Source: Salvelinus alpinus (lineage: Eukaryota > Chordata > Actinopteri > Salmoniformes > Salmonidae). Taken from it: a stretch of DNA of 64,000 bases. The translations under genes were made by a program, and so were the position numbers. The notes beneath the pieces were generated by a model that saw only the letters and a list, made by a program, of their open reading frames with translations, was not told the origin of the DNA and ran no database searches. This document shows, in pieces, positions 12,471 through 29,128 of this stretch. Numbering within the stretch: position 1 is the stretch's first letter; every line of letters starts with the position of its first letter. The DNA lies in contig NC_092100.1 in assembly GCF_045679555.1 (NCBI RefSeq), positions 36,604,106 to 36,668,105 on the forward strand, read 5' to 3'.

Positions 12471-13402
12471 ACATTGTCCCCTACTGTCACTTGATAACAG
12501 TTTAAGCCAGGGCTGATACTTATGGTTAGGTTGTGAGAAACGTAATGTAAATGTCAGCATTTTCCAACAAACATATTGATTTGCTCATGTCATATGGAGC
12601 AAGGGGTTCTTTTGACTACATTCTACTGTCGCTTGTACTGTGATGTCCAACTTGTGAAACGTAGACGTCTATGATTGGTTCAGATTTGGTCTGGACCAAC
12701 CAAATTTGGTCTTGTTTGGGGGCAGAGCTCATTAGAATAATAGCCAGTGTGTAGAATAATACCCAAATAGGCAAAATAAGGATATATCAGGATACATCAC
12801 CATGAAGAGAATTATAATTTTTTATTTCAGTATAGTACAGATCAGGGACACATGATGTAATCTCAATAGCATATTTCGTTACCGGATATAAATCCACTTG
12901 ACCTATTGTAGTTCAATAACCAATAGACATTTTTGTAAAAACTGTTCAAAAACAAATAGACATTTTTCTAAAAACTCACGAGTGATATCATAGCTGATGC
13001 CCCATTCTTTCTGCATACATCATTTCATCTTAATTCGGAGCAGATATTTAACATAGTTTTTGGAAAACGTGGTCGCATAAGAAACTGAGATTTTACTATA
13101 ATTCTGTTACCAAACTTTGCATCTGCACAGTTCTTCCAGTTTTTGTGAAATGTTCTGTGTAAATTGTTCAAAGTAGTTATTGTGCATAGACTTTGAAATC
13201 AATATGTTTTGTTTGGCATACATTTTAAGTGAAAAATCTGAGTCAAATCGTCATTCCATTATCGTGGTATTACCATAGACCATCTTAATGGCCATGAAAA
13301 ATGTCAGTGTTTACTGACATTAAACCTCTGCAAAGTAAAGCAGTTTCGTATTTGAAATATGCTGACTGGTCTTGATTTCAGAATCACATGAATCTGCACC
13401 CA
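12471..13402. other. No gene recognised
   Basis: AT-rich sequence following the pseudogene. It may contain its decayed 3' end. No open frame above 60 codons and no recognised element. Confidence 0.4.
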
Positions 13403-13626
13403 GGTAGCCTAGTGGTTAGAGCATTGGGCCAGTAACTGAAAGGTTGCTGGATCAAATCCCTGAGCTGACAAGGTAAAAATCTGTTCTGCCCCTGAGCAAG
13501 GCAGTTAACCCACTGTTCCCTGGGTGCCAAAGACGTGGACGTCGATTAAGGCAGCCCCCCCGCACCTCTGATTCAGAGGAGTTGGGTTAAATGTGAAGAC
13601 ACATTTCAGTTGAAGGCATTCAGTTG
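13403..13626 (+). mobile_element. tRNA-derived SINE, HpaI-like
   Basis: Has a tRNA-like head GGTAGCCTAGTGGTTAGAGC (A-box region) followed by GGTTGCTGGATCAAATCCC (B-box region), then GCAGTTAACCCACTGTTCCC. The GTTAAC is the HpaI site that names the salmonid family. The tail contains AGACACATTTCAGTTGAAGG. It is a retroposon and not a tRNA gene, because the head cannot form a full tRNA and is linked to the SINE body. Confidence 0.75.
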
Positions 13627-14107
13627 TGTTTTGTGTTTCTATGAGGAGCACAATCAACAATAAAAATATAATACCATTTTTTTTCACATAGCCAAAGCCC
13701 CAAAAATGCACAAATGATCAATTTCAGATGGAGGTCTTGCATTTGTAAGCTAAAAACACGCTTTACAGGCATATTTAGAGCTGTATTACAGTCAGTTGGA
13801 TTGCAATGCAGTTTCCCTCCCACACATGATCAATCTCAAAAGTAAGATAAAACCTGTAAACACAAAAACCAAGGGGAAGAATTGAAAGTTGTTTCTGCTG
13901 CAAAGGCCCATATCAAACTTGTTTGCAACATATGTAACAAAGCCTGATTAACCCCAAAACTTTAAATGTGTGAAGGGATAAACTGATAACAGAGCCTAAA
14001 ATCATTCTCAACTCCACAACATGGCCATAACCCAACTCTCCATTCCTTGCCCCCTCTCCTTCCAGGTAACTGATCAGTGAATGGACTGAATACCCCCCAC
14101 ACATACA
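13627..14107. other. No gene recognised
   Basis: Non-coding sequence between a SINE and a Tc1 fragment. Nothing identifiable. Confidence 0.4.
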
Positions 14108-14330
14108 CCATAAAGTACTGAGTAAAAGGTCTGAATACTTATGTAAATGTGATATTTCAGTTCTCTATTTTTTATAAATTTGCTAAAATAAACAGTTTTT
14201 GTTTTGTCATTATGGGGTATTGTGTGTCGATTGATGAGGGGGGGGAAACGATTTAATAAATTTTAGAATAAAGTTGTAACGTAAGAAAATGTCAAGGTGT
14301 CTGAAAACTTTCCAAATTCACTGTGCATCA
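14108..14330 (+). mobile_element. Tc1 3' terminal fragment
   Basis: AAAGTACTGAGTAAAAGGTC, GAATACTTATGTAAATGTGA, CATTATGGGGTATTGTGTG and a diverged terminal repeat ending CACTGTGCA mark the non-coding 3' end of the same Tc1 family found in sephs1 introns. Confidence 0.65.
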
Positions 14331-14649
14331 CTATGATTAATGACTTCACATTTAACTGGCTAGCTAGACACAATTGTTACCTTGTAGCCACACCTTTTAA
14401 AATACTCTTCTTTTCGTACAAGCTCGGCTTGTTTCAACTATTTCTTTGATTCCTGTAAATAGAAACATAAACTAACACCACATCTCAACAAGAAGATGCA
14501 ATGATTACAACATTTTAATCTGACAAATTATAGCTAGCTAAGCCAGTTGAGCTCTGAAACTACTGTAAACTAAGGTAGCTAGCTGGCATGAGCTTGCCGC
14601 TAACCTCAGACCCATAGTGTGCAGGGCAAACCCGTTTTGGTTATTTCTG

Positions 14650-14825
14650 CAGAGGCGGCTACGGAGGGGAGGACAGCTCATAATAATGGCTGGAACGGAG
14701 CGAATGGAATTGTATCAAACACATGGAAACTATTTGTTTGATGTATTTGATACCATTCCAGTGATTCCGCTCCAGCCATTACCACGAGCCCGTCCTCCCC
14801 AATTCAGGTGCCACCACCCTCCTGT
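14650..14825. repeat. Foldback MITE with long inverted arms
   Basis: Two arms of roughly 45 bp are imperfect reverse complements: 14667-14713 (GAGGACAGCTCATAATAATG...) and 14758-14802 (...CCATTACCACGAGCCCGTCC). The outer right edge GTGCCACCACCCTCCTGTG is typical of a common salmonid foldback repeat. The left edge has drifted. Confidence 0.65.
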
Positions 14826-14998
14826 GATTTTCTGGTATATCATCAAAATAAATAAATCACAGCACATGTTTACTCATTCTGCAGTTTTTACCTGATTAAG
14901 TACAATCCCATTGGAAATGAATTTTGAAAGTTTATATTTCTAAGTTCAAAATGATGCTGTCGCTGCTTTCTGTTGACAAGACATATTGATAAATAGCA

Positions 14999-15235
14999 GT
15001 GGCGACCGCTCATACAGGGCAGTTGGGGCGGAGAAAAACAGGTGGGGGGGGGTTAGTTGCCTGTTGTGCATGTTATTTTGGCATTAATTCGTGTCACATA
15101 TCAGTTTGCAAACAATGTAAAAACAAATGTATTGAGTGAATAAAGCTGCATACAAACATGAGCTCTTGCTTTCTTGAGTAAGGTAGCTCCAAAATGCAAG
15201 TGTTTCAGCCTAGCTCAGTGCTTTCTGTGGAATCT
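14999..15235 (+). mobile_element. hAT-like repeat fragment with CAGTGGCGA start
   Basis: Starts CAGTGGCGACC, a hAT-like terminus, and contains GTTTGCAAACAATGTAAAAA, TGCTTTCTTGAGTAAGGTAG and TTTCAGCCTAGCTCAGTGCT. The same blocks recur in the same order at 18383-18567, so this is one of two diverged copies. Class inferred from the end only. Confidence 0.4.
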
Positions 15236-15671
15236 ACAGGGAGAGCTAGGCAGTTCAAGCCCTGTTGGGTGCTGCTGTAACCGGTTCTGTGGAAGAGAAG
15301 GGAAAGATCTGGACACAATTCTGCCGGTTGTCTCTCTTTTAATGACTACATAGAATAGATACAAATGCAAGGCAAATGTTAATGCTGCTTTCTGGACTCT
15401 GATACACAAGTATATTTGCCTGATAAAAGACAAAAGACAGTGCAGAATGCCGTGAGAAAATCGTCAAAAGAATCATCTCCCGCACCCGAATCTAACAGTA
15501 GCTGTGCTACCCTTGCAAAGTTGCAATCAAAGTTGCACTTGAAATGTATCCCCATTCACAGTAATATAGTATATATTCCTACCAACAGCAGTACAACAAC
15601 ACTAAATCAATGACGATATCATTTTTGCTTGTCTTTTTTGTGCATTTGTGAACATTTGCTAACATGTGCAT

Positions 15672-16165
15672 TCAAAAGACCGGAGCATACAGTTGGCTCC
15701 AATATTACTGGCACCCCTGACTGGCAATGCACAAAAAATACTTTAAAAATAGAAACAATATAATTATAGAGAGAAACTCAAAATACCAACATGTGAGAAA
15801 TACTGTCCTTGAATAATGTTTCAATGGAACCAACCAAAATCATGAACCATTGCATTTCTGTTCAAAATGTTGTATCAAGACTGCCCAAATGTGCCTAATT
15901 GGTTTATTAATAGCATGGTATTCTTTCATTGTAATAGCTACTGTAAATTGGACAGTGCAGTTAGATTAACAAGAATTTAAGCTTTCTGCCAATATCAGAT
16001 ATGTCTATGTCCTGAGAAATGTTCTTGTTATTTACAACCTCATGCTAATCACATTAGCCTACGTTAGCTCAACCGTCCCACATGCCACTGATATTTTTGA
16101 TTCTTCAAGATAGCCACCCTTTGCCTTGATGACAGCTTTGCACTCTTGGCACTCTTTCAACCTTT
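15672..16165 (+). mobile_element. Decayed Tc1-like remains
   Basis: CAGTTGGCTCCAATATTACT and GGCACCCCTGACTGGCAATG at the left, and GCCACCCTTTGCCTTGATGA then GCTTTGCACTCTTGGC at the right, match the flanks of salmonid Tc1-like elements. No transposase frame remains. Confidence 0.35.
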
Positions 16166-17130
16166 GAAATACTTTGCGGGTCTTTTACATTTTTTGCTTC
16201 TTTGAAATATTTTGCAGAGGTCTTTGAAATGTTTCGCAGTTCTTTGAAATATTTTACAGGTCTTTGAAATATTTCGCAGGTCTTTGAAATATTTCGCCGC
16301 TTTTTACAAAACTTTGCATGCCTAAATATTTTGCAGGCCTTTGAAATATTTAACTTCTACAGAACTTTGCATGCCAAAATATTTAGCTGGTCTTTGAAAT
16401 ATTTTGAAGACCTTTGAAATATTTAGCATCTTTGAAATATTTCCCAGGACTTAGAAATATTGTGCAGGTCTTTGAGATATTTTGCAGACCTTTGAAATTT
16501 TTTGCAGCTTTTTACAAAACTTTGCTCGCCTAAATATTTCTCAGGGCTTAGAAATATTTTGCTGGCATTTGAAATATATATATATATTTCACTCCTTTGA
16601 AATGTTTATTTGGTCTTTTAAATATTTTGCAGGCTTTGTAATATTTTGCTTCTTTGAAATATTTTGCAGGTCTTTGAAATATTTAACAGATCATTTACCA
16701 AACTTCACAGCCCCAAATATTTTGCTGTCCAAAGATTTTGCAGCCTTTTACCAAATGTACCAATATTTTGCTGGCCTTTGACATATTTTGCTGGTCTTTG
16801 GAATATTTTGCAGGCCTTAGAAATATTTAGCAGGTTTTTAAAATATTTCGCAGCACTTTGTAATATTTAGCAGGCCTTTGAAATATTTAGCTTCTTTGAA
16901 ATATTTAAATCATTTCACAGGCCTTTAAAATATTTCGCATGACTTTTACCAAATTTTGCAGGCCTTTGAAATATTATGCAGCATTTTAATAAACGAGCAG
17001 GCCGACATATTTTGCTGCCTTTTACCAAATTTTGCAGGACTCTGAAATATGTTCTAGCATTTTACCAAACTTTGTAGGCCTTTAAAATATTTTGAAGCCT
17101 TTTACCAAATTTTGAAGCCTATTATTTTGA
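16160..17130. repeat. Degenerate minisatellite, about 20-bp unit
   Basis: Nearly 1 kb of imperfect tandem copies of a unit close to TCTTTGAAATATTTTGCAGG, with variants such as TTTCGCAGG and an alternating unit TTTTACCAAACTTTGCAGG. I estimate over 40 units. Open frames across it (for example 16482-16781) merely translate the repeat. Confidence 0.85.
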
Positions 17131-18382
17131 AAGGTTGTTTGCCTACTTTAGGGCCACGGTAGTAGAGGGCTGTAGTACCTGCGGTTCCCGACAGAGATCA
17201 TTGCGGCATGGTTGGCAGTTTTCATGCTGGCAATTTTGCGATTAAAATATATTGTTGTCCCGTAGATTATTTGAAAATGTTCGTCTTTCTGCTTTGTATG
17301 CGTTAGCCTACCTGTTGTATTAAAAGCACATCTTTGTCAAAGTATTCACACAATCAGAATTCGCTGCCTCAAGTTACTGTAAGTAGCCTACCTCTCCTCG
17401 TTGGGCGTGCGAGATCAAGTGCCCTAGTATATGTGTGGTCTCAATGAAATAGAGTATGCATGGGTGGAGAAGCACGGGGCAGTTAACTTTCCTATGACAT
17501 TTACTTCCTAAATATGATTAGGCTATAGTTAACTACATTGCCTAGAAATAAATATTGATCACCCATATTTGGATACTGAATGCTGATTGGCTAAAACAGC
17601 ATTTAGCTGTGTGTGAGACGGTATACCATGACTATGACTGTTTAGGCTTGTCACCTCGATAAAATGGCAACATCAACAACAGTTCGACATGTCGATGTAG
17701 AAAATAAGCCTTTATATCAACTTGATAGAAACCGAAACAAACTAAATGGGCACTTGCCTGCTTCACAGAACATGGGATACATTGTGAGTTTGGGAATACA
17801 ACAAAGACGGAACCGAACGTCATTCTATGATACTTTCATGGTTTTGTGAGAAACATGTATGGCGAAGAATATAGGATTAGCAGCTACATTACGCTGAACT
17901 CGGAGCTGGTTTGAACCGACTTGTCAACGACCCCTCTTAGTCTGGCATGGAGTATACAGAAGGACACCAAATTCACAGCGAGCAACAATGTGTCTGTCTG
18001 CGTAATTAAAAAGTTGAGGAAAGAGGGGCGGGACAAAGCTGCCTACCAGTGAACTGATACATATGTAAGTTAACTGTTAACGTTAGTTAGCTAGTTAAAT
18101 CATTCTAATGTACCCTGACAATATAACCGGTAGTTTTGTAGGCCTAACTATTAGTTCACGTTATTTTGTCTTATATGTTTCAGGTACACAAAAGACGAGC
18201 CGATGGGAGTGACCACCCTCACCCCTGCAAAATAGCAGTCCCGTCGCAGATTTAAACAAACCACTGCCTCCGAACCACCATGATCCAGAAACTGTCGGAT
18301 GCTCAATGGCGACCCGTCATTGTTTTGAGCGCCACACTTTTTGGTATTTTTTTTCTTCTTAAATAACAAATTCAAGTTTTAT
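17131..18382. other. No gene recognised; contains one end of a split MITE
   Basis: Sequence at 17572-17643 (ACTGAATGCTGATTGGCTAA, GGTATACCATGACTATGAC) matches one end of the foldback MITE whose other end is at 19380-19545. The rest of the stretch has short open frames only, none with recognisable domains or splice context. Confidence 0.4.
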
Positions 18383-18955
18383 TTGGGGGGGGGCTTGTCT
18401 GTTTTGCTTGTTATTTTTTCATTAATACATGTCATATCAGTTTGCAAACAATGTAAAAAACGTTTTTTTAACATTAAGCCGCATACAAACATGGTCTCTT
18501 GCTTTCTTGAGTAAGGCAGCTCAAAAATGCAGGCGTTTCAGCCTAGCGCAGTGCTTTCTGTGGTGGTGGGATTGGCAGTAGAAAATACATGAATGTCGTA
18601 ATCGAAATTAAGGGTTGCCTCATCAACTTGTCCTCTTATACCATAATTTGTACATCTCAATTGTCAGTAGAAACCACATTTGTTTCAGCAAGTCTGCCAT
18701 ATCAGCTATGTTTTTTTTAAAGGCAGCAAATGAGGCTGAATTAATTGTTTCGCGGCCAGACAAGGCTCAGCTGAAAGCCAGGTTTAGCAGTAGGAAGGTG
18801 TTGGGACTCTGCTGTTGGGACAGCTTTATGTAGGCCCTACCAGTTTGTGGGCACCGTTTGTCACCGTTATAATGCACATGTGTTGTGTAGTGTTGTGTAG
18901 TGGCTTTGCTGCCATGCATCCCACATGTTTTTCTTTTGTTGCCCCAACCCCAGTG
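18383..18955 (+). mobile_element. hAT-like repeat copy, second
   Basis: Repeats the block order of 14999-15235 (GTTTGCAAACAATGTAAAAA, CTTGCTTTCTTGAGTAAGGC, TTTCAGCCTAGCGCAGTGC) and continues with GTTTCGCGGCCAGACAAGGC and GGACAGCTTTATGTAGGCCC, also a known dispersed salmonid repeat. No transposase is visible. Confidence 0.4.
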
Positions 18956-19379
18956 CGGTTGCTTGACTAGAGGCGCGAGGAATACTCTGTCAAGAGGACA
19001 CAGATTCGCAACCTCTCTTCAACATTACTGGAGGCCAAATCTGGAAGCATTATTCTCAGACAGCACAGCAGCAGCTCCCCCAGCTAAAATAACGGCTTCC
19101 ATTTCCAGCAGCGTGGAGACAACAACAAACGATAACATGGGACCATTTTTTTCATTTGTACACAATAAATAGCAACATTCAGATCAACATGAATACATCA
19201 TTTGAATGTGTTGGTCACTTTAGAAGTGGCGCTAATGCTCGGTTTTTGCCTACATTTAATGTAAGCTTGTTAAGCTAGCCTGTGGTTGTTGCATAGTAAT
19301 GAGACTTTTGTCCGGACTACTTTTTCTGGCGGAATTGATTTATTAAAGCAACATTTTCAATTTAGATGTGTAGTTCCTT

Positions 19380-19545
19380 GCCTTACTGTGTTGGCAACCG
19401 GTTTATAAAAGCAATAAGGCACCTCGGGGGTTAGTGGTATATGGCCTATATATCACGGCTAAGGGCTGTATCCAGGTACTCCATGTTGCGTCGTACGGAA
19501 GAACAACCCTTAGCTGTGGTAAATATGCCTTATTGCTTAAATATA
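19380..19545. repeat. Foldback MITE, right part
   Basis: AAGCAATAAGGCACCTCGGG, GGTATATGGCCTATATATCA, CACGGCTAAGGGCTGTATCC and TATTGCTTAAATATA form an imperfect foldback. A complete copy in reverse orientation lies at 48619-48856. Here the element seems split, with the other end at 17572-17643. Confidence 0.6.
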
Positions 19546-19833
19546 GCCCAGTAATACCGAAATAAAATCGGATACAAAATCATCGCTATTTTGACTGCCT
19601 GTATGTGTCTTGCTTGTGTTTGATATTCTTGCCTAAATATACTGTTACAACAAAGTTTGTACGAACATGTCTATCATGTATTTTGTGTAGGCTACAACAT
19701 GAAAAAAAATCACGCTTGAGCCATGGAATGCATATATCGAACATGTTGACCATATCTTTAGTGTACAACATGAAGTTTCCCCCTCCGTGTCAATAAGGGG
19801 GAAGAGGCAGTGGGAGCACTGAAGAAGCTACTT

Positions 19834-20372
19834 GGGCACCCAGCTAGCACCAGGACTCAGGCCACACTCGGTTGGGTAAAGGCATGATCGGCTGAGAGTC
19901 AGCGTTGGGTGTCGTCAACTGGACCAACAACATGCCGACTTTGGGGGGGTAGATGGGTAATATTAATATGAATTTGTTAATATGACTTTGCATCGGTACA
20001 CTTCTGGTGGGATTCTGGCAAGATACCGACTCCAGAGTGGCGCAGTGGTCTAAGGCACTGCATCTCAGTGCTAGAGGCGTCACTACAGACCCTGGTTCCA
20101 GGCTGTATCATAACGGCCTTGATTGGGAGTCCAATACGGCAGCGCACAATTGGCCCAGTGTCTTCAGGGTTAGGGTTTGGCCGTCATTGTAAATACGAAT
20201 TTGTTCTTAACTGACTTGCCTAGTTAAATAAAAAATACAAAAAAGTTCTGGTAGACAGAATCAACCCGATTCTGGGCAGTCATTCAATATGGCACCCGGA
20301 TTCGGCTGATTAAATCAGTTCTGGCTCACCAGAATGGGGCCACGATTGGGCCAAGTACTTGTTTCTAGCTGG
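19834..20372. repeat. Possible inverted-repeat element interrupted by a SINE
   Basis: The left edge reads GGGCACCCAGCTAGCACC; the right edge, read in reverse complement, begins GCTGCCCAGCTAG. Both flanks carry related text around a SINE at 20033-20240. Ends are short and imperfect, so this is tentative. Confidence 0.3.
20033..20240 (+). mobile_element. tRNA-derived SINE with L2/RSg-type tail
   Basis: Head: AGTGGCGCAGTGGTCTAAGG and GCGTCACTACAGACCCTGGT (A and B boxes). Body: GATTGGGAGTCCAATACGGC. Tail: CGTCATTGTAAATACGAATT, CTTAACTGACTTGCCTAG, TTAAATAAA. The tail is shared with the LINE 3' end at 54330-54515, the usual SINE/LINE partner arrangement. Confidence 0.8.
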
Positions 20373-20658
20373 GCAGCAGCTACATAAGAATCACACATTT
20401 GCAGAAATCTATGTATAATTAGCCACTGTAAATTGGGTTCCAGAAAATCCGGAACCGCAGCCACGGCCAACAGTGTTGAAAAATACAATTATAATAATAT
20501 GAAATTTAGAATGTGTTATTAAGACTGAATAATCAAGTCTTATAAAATAATTTACATCACAAGACAGAACAATACTCTATTGCCAACAGAATATAGAATA
20601 TAATATATTGATGTAGCTATTCTAATTTCTCAATTCTATTAATCTTTTCAATTGTTAT

Positions 20659-20757
20659 TTAAGTGATAATGCCCGAGAAGCCGGTGTTTGGAGAATATAT
20701 TGGCACGGGTGTTGTTAGGCCGGAGACGAAGCCGGCTTCTCGGGCATTATCACTTAA
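20659..20757. repeat. Short perfect inverted repeat (26-bp arms) bounded by TTAA
   Basis: Arms 20659-20684 and 20732-20757 are exact reverse complements over 26 bp, starting TTAAGTGATAATGCCCGAG. The 47-bp centre is not palindromic. The unit begins and ends with TTAA, the target of piggyBac-type elements, so it may be a tiny TTAA-specific MITE. It lies about 370 bp upstream of the bend7 start codon. Confidence 0.7.
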
Positions 20758-20993
20758 GTGTTGACCCTCCAGTCCAGAATATAGCAGAGAACTGGATTGT
20801 TGCGACCATCAGGTGGCGCAAAGGCATAGATGTGACGAATTTGTAAGTATTAAGTCATTTATTTATTTACATAGCCAAAAAACGGACAGCCCTCTGAGGA
20901 CAACCCATTTAAAAGATGACTGTGATGAAATACAATAATTAGTTCCTCAGTTATTATTTGAAGAGCTTTTACAGAGTGAAGGTTTGATGGAAC

Positions 20994-21000
20994 TATAAAA
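20994..21000 (+). promoter_or_regulatory. Possible TATA box of bend7
   Basis: TATAAAA lies 131 bp upstream of the bend7 ATG at 21131. Position is plausible for a core promoter with a short 5' UTR. There is no transcript evidence; an upstream non-coding exon is equally possible. Confidence 0.25.
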
Positions 21001-21130
21001 GATCTTGAAGGCGAATTTAAACGGAGCATTATTAGGGCAGACGGTCAGTGATCTTCTGTGTGCCGATGCACTGCGCGCTTCGCTTTCTGATGAGGCATCC
21101 TCAGCTCTACAACACACAGATCCTGTAAAG

Positions 21131-26425
<5,295 letters not shown>

Positions 26426-26739
26426 TGCCGGTGCTGTGAACCAGCAACTTGCAATGAAGATACAACGCACTGTACTTTATGTCTTTGTTGCTCCACTAAC
26501 TTGATGCGTTGTGCCTCTTTAGAAAGTCCATTTTGGAGATGTATTGTTCTTTTACAGCTATGTCAAAATTGTATTGTGGTTGTAGAGAAAAAAACATGAC
26601 AGTGACCAAAATAAGTTGGTTAGTGAAATGTAGTTAGTTTCCATGGACTGCTTTGTTTTACATATGCACACCACATGCACACACACAGACACACACAGAA
26701 ATACACACACACACCAGTCTGACCAGTATAGTCTAGCTG
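26426..26739. other. Likely bend7 3' UTR and flank
   Basis: Follows the bend7 stop. I see no canonical AATAAA close by, so the transcript end is not placed. A short CA-rich stretch lies at 26667-26713. Confidence 0.4.
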
Positions 26740-27035
26740 GTTCTGCTGGCTGACCAGCAAAGTCTAGCTAGTTATGCTGGAAGACCAGCATGGTCTAGCT
26801 GGTTATGCCGGCAGACCAGCCTTCGTTGTGTTTTCACTGGTGACCTACCTTCATTGTGTTTTTGCTGATGACCAGCCTTCGCTGTGTTTTCGCTGGCAGA
26901 CCAGCCTCTGTTGTGTTTATACTGGTGACCAGCTTTCATTGTGTTTTCGCTGGTGACAAGCCTTCGTTGTGTTTTCGCTGGTGACAAGCCTTCGTTGTGT
27001 TTTTCGCTGGTGACCAGCCTTTGCTGGGTTTTGGA
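26740..27035. repeat. Minisatellite, about 32-bp unit
   Basis: About nine copies of a unit near GACCAGCCTTCGTTGTG / TTTTCGCTGGT. A related reverse-oriented fragment lies at 29917-29995, so the array is part of a dispersed element with expanded internal repeats. Confidence 0.75.
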
Positions 27036-27729
27036 CACTGGTGATCATTGAAAAACATGCTAGCAGATACCCAGAGACATAAAAATGGTATCCACAAGTT
27101 CATCTGACTCTGGGGAAGTAGATAAAGGGCCTCATTGCCAAAATTCTCACGTATCCCTTTAACTGAATTGTTCGAAACAAGATTCATGTTAGAAATGAGA
27201 GGATCGTCCAGAGTCGAGGTCATGTGGGAAACACTCTCAGCAACAAGCAAATGTGTGCTTCCCCACCATAGACCAGGGTTCAAATCCGACTCACCCTTAA
27301 TGCTATGTGTCTGTCTAAGTAATGCAAAAAATACTAAAGGTAGAGTGGAATTCCACTCTCCATAAAATTAATGAGAGGTTTTTTAGTGCAGGACTTAAAT
27401 TAACACTCAGTGTTGTAAAATAACCCCTTGGTGTTAATAACCAGAGTTGAGCGTGATTGTGTCATTTCTACTCTGTAGTATAACATTGACACTCAAAACC
27501 ACGCCTATCATATTTCCCAGCATGCTTTATTGCAGGTATATTTTTTTGAATTGTTGGTGTCAATATCTGTGTTTTTGCATGCACGTTGACTGATAAATGG
27601 ATTGATTGAGTAATCTTATGCTGTACCAAGCTAAATAACATACCTTTTTCTAAACTAATCCAATCCATTAGCAGTTGGACTTATTGCACCCTTTACTGAG
27701 ATGATTGTTCCAGTTTAAATGGTTTAGGT
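27036..27729. other. No gene recognised; repeat-like pieces
   Basis: AAGTAGATAAAGGGCCTCAT at 27117 also occurs near 3567, so this is a dispersed repeat. 27396-27450 (TTAACACTCAGTGTTGTAAA) looks like another repeat end. No exon recognised. Confidence 0.35.
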
Positions 27730-27918
27730 CAGGGATGGGTAACTGGTGGCTCCAACTGGTGGCTCGCAGATCAATTTCCAAAAACAGAAGAATTTTTTTT
27801 TTGGGGGGGGCGGGTTTCGGTCTCAATTTACTGTTGAGAGTTAGAATAGTACAATACACAAGGTGCAATTTCTAAATTTGGTTGTGCTTGAGCAGTTTTT
27901 TCTTATGTCAATCACTAG

Positions 27919-28692
27919 CTAGGTTTCCATCCAAAGGAAATATGCTAATTTTCCCAGAAGTGTTGTTGTGGATAAAAGGCAGTGGGTGATGTGGATGTAG
28001 TGCACACACAAAATCTACTTTTTTGCTTACGTTTTCATGTACCGAATAAAAATCTAAAGTTCAATGTGTTTCCATCGCATTTTCAACTCTACCGATAGTT
28101 TTGTCACAAAAACTATTGCATTAAATGGAAAATCTGCCTACCCTGGCCTTGGCACGTGTGCTCTAGCCAAAAGCTTGCAGATACAGTGCAGGTAGGCTGT
28201 GCGGTGGTCTACATGATGAGATTATTATGAATAAGAGCGAGAATATATTTTTGGGTCAAATGGCAGTCAAGCATCAATCATCATGACACCTGAATAATAC
28301 CCTCAATATTTATTGTAAAGGTGCATCAATATCACCGTGCACTTTCACCACCCTGTGAAGTTCATCATAACCTTTTTGATCTGTAGCCTAATAAACTGCA
28401 TGGTTTCCCGAGTCATAGTGGGAGGACTACACACCATATCATCTCATGACTCCAAGTTTACTTCGATATGATGGTTATCATATCGATATTTGCGCATAAA
28501 GGCGATTCCACCACAATTTCTTGCATAATTAATTTTACCAACACAAAAAGATCCCACCATGTCGAATGAACAAATTATCTGTCAGCATTTATAAAATTGT
28601 ACTGAAACTACCTGTTTCCATCACAGCTGACGTGATTCCTTTTTTATAAGGTATGACTTTACCCACATTAAAACTGGATGGAAATGTGGTTA
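27919..28692. mobile_element. TIR element with GGTTTCCATCC ends, nested
   Basis: Left end CTAGGTTTCCATCC and right end GGATGGAAATGTGGTTA are inverted. Such ends mark a dispersed fish non-autonomous element. It lies inside the hAT element at 27730-29120. Interior AT-rich, no coding frame. Confidence 0.55.
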
Positions 28693-29008
28693 CTGACAGT
28701 CACTCAATTAGCCCATGTCAACAAAAAATGTTTAGACTGCTAAATTAGTCTAGCCAGCTATCTAAACTTAGTTATCATGGTTGAATTACATGATTTTGTT
28801 AGTCACTCTCCCTCAGATATCATATTAAAAACTGCAAACATTTCTCTCCACCCTATGGAAAAATGTGAAGATTTGCAGGAAATTACCTGTAAAATCTTCT
28901 ATACGCCCAATGGAAAAATATGAGTGGCAAAAAAGAAAATCGGGAAATTAACTTCAGTTTTTTTTTCTCCTGTCCAGCGGCGACACTAAAATGTTAGGGC
29001 CGGCTCTG
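28693..29008. mobile_element. Partial copy of the 2062-2535 element, inverted
   Basis: CTGACAGTCACTCAATTAGC and CATGTCAACAAAAAATGTTT are inverted relatives of 2340-2410, and the right edge GTTAGGGCCGGCTCTG matches the end type of 2062-2535. It abuts the previous element. Confidence 0.45.
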
Positions 29009-29128
29009 ACTGCATATGTGGGTATGGATGTGGTTACGCAGACCCGCGAGCCACTGTGGGCCCCTCATGATGAGTTCAGATTTTTTGTGGCCCCAACCCA
29101 AACAAAGTTGCCCATCTCTGGTTTAGGT

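Larger units (their letters stand above)
27730..29120. mobile_element. hAT-type element with perfect 8-bp target duplication
   Basis: Left terminus CAGGGATGGGTAACT and right terminus GTTGCCCATCTCTG are inverted. The flanks GTTTAGGT (27722-27729) and GTTTAGGT (29121-29128) are an exact 8-bp duplication, the hAT signature. The element's own sequence is confined to about 27730-27918 and 29009-29120 (GCCACTGTGGGCCCCTCATG type). The middle is occupied by two other elements. No transposase. Confidence 0.85.

Noticed and set aside
13403-13626. Possible tRNA gene
   Set aside because: Only A- and B-box-like text is present and it continues into a SINE body with an HpaI site; no closed cloverleaf. The same reasoning applies to 20033-20240 and 45347-45510.
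16482-16781. 99-codon aromatic-rich frame, possibly a membrane peptide
   Set aside because: It is only a translation of the 20-bp tandem repeat.
21005-21130. Upstream in-frame ATG giving bend7 42 extra residues
   Set aside because: The conserved vertebrate start is the MEFSERKR Met at 21131; the upstream residues show no similarity I know. A longer isoform is not excluded.
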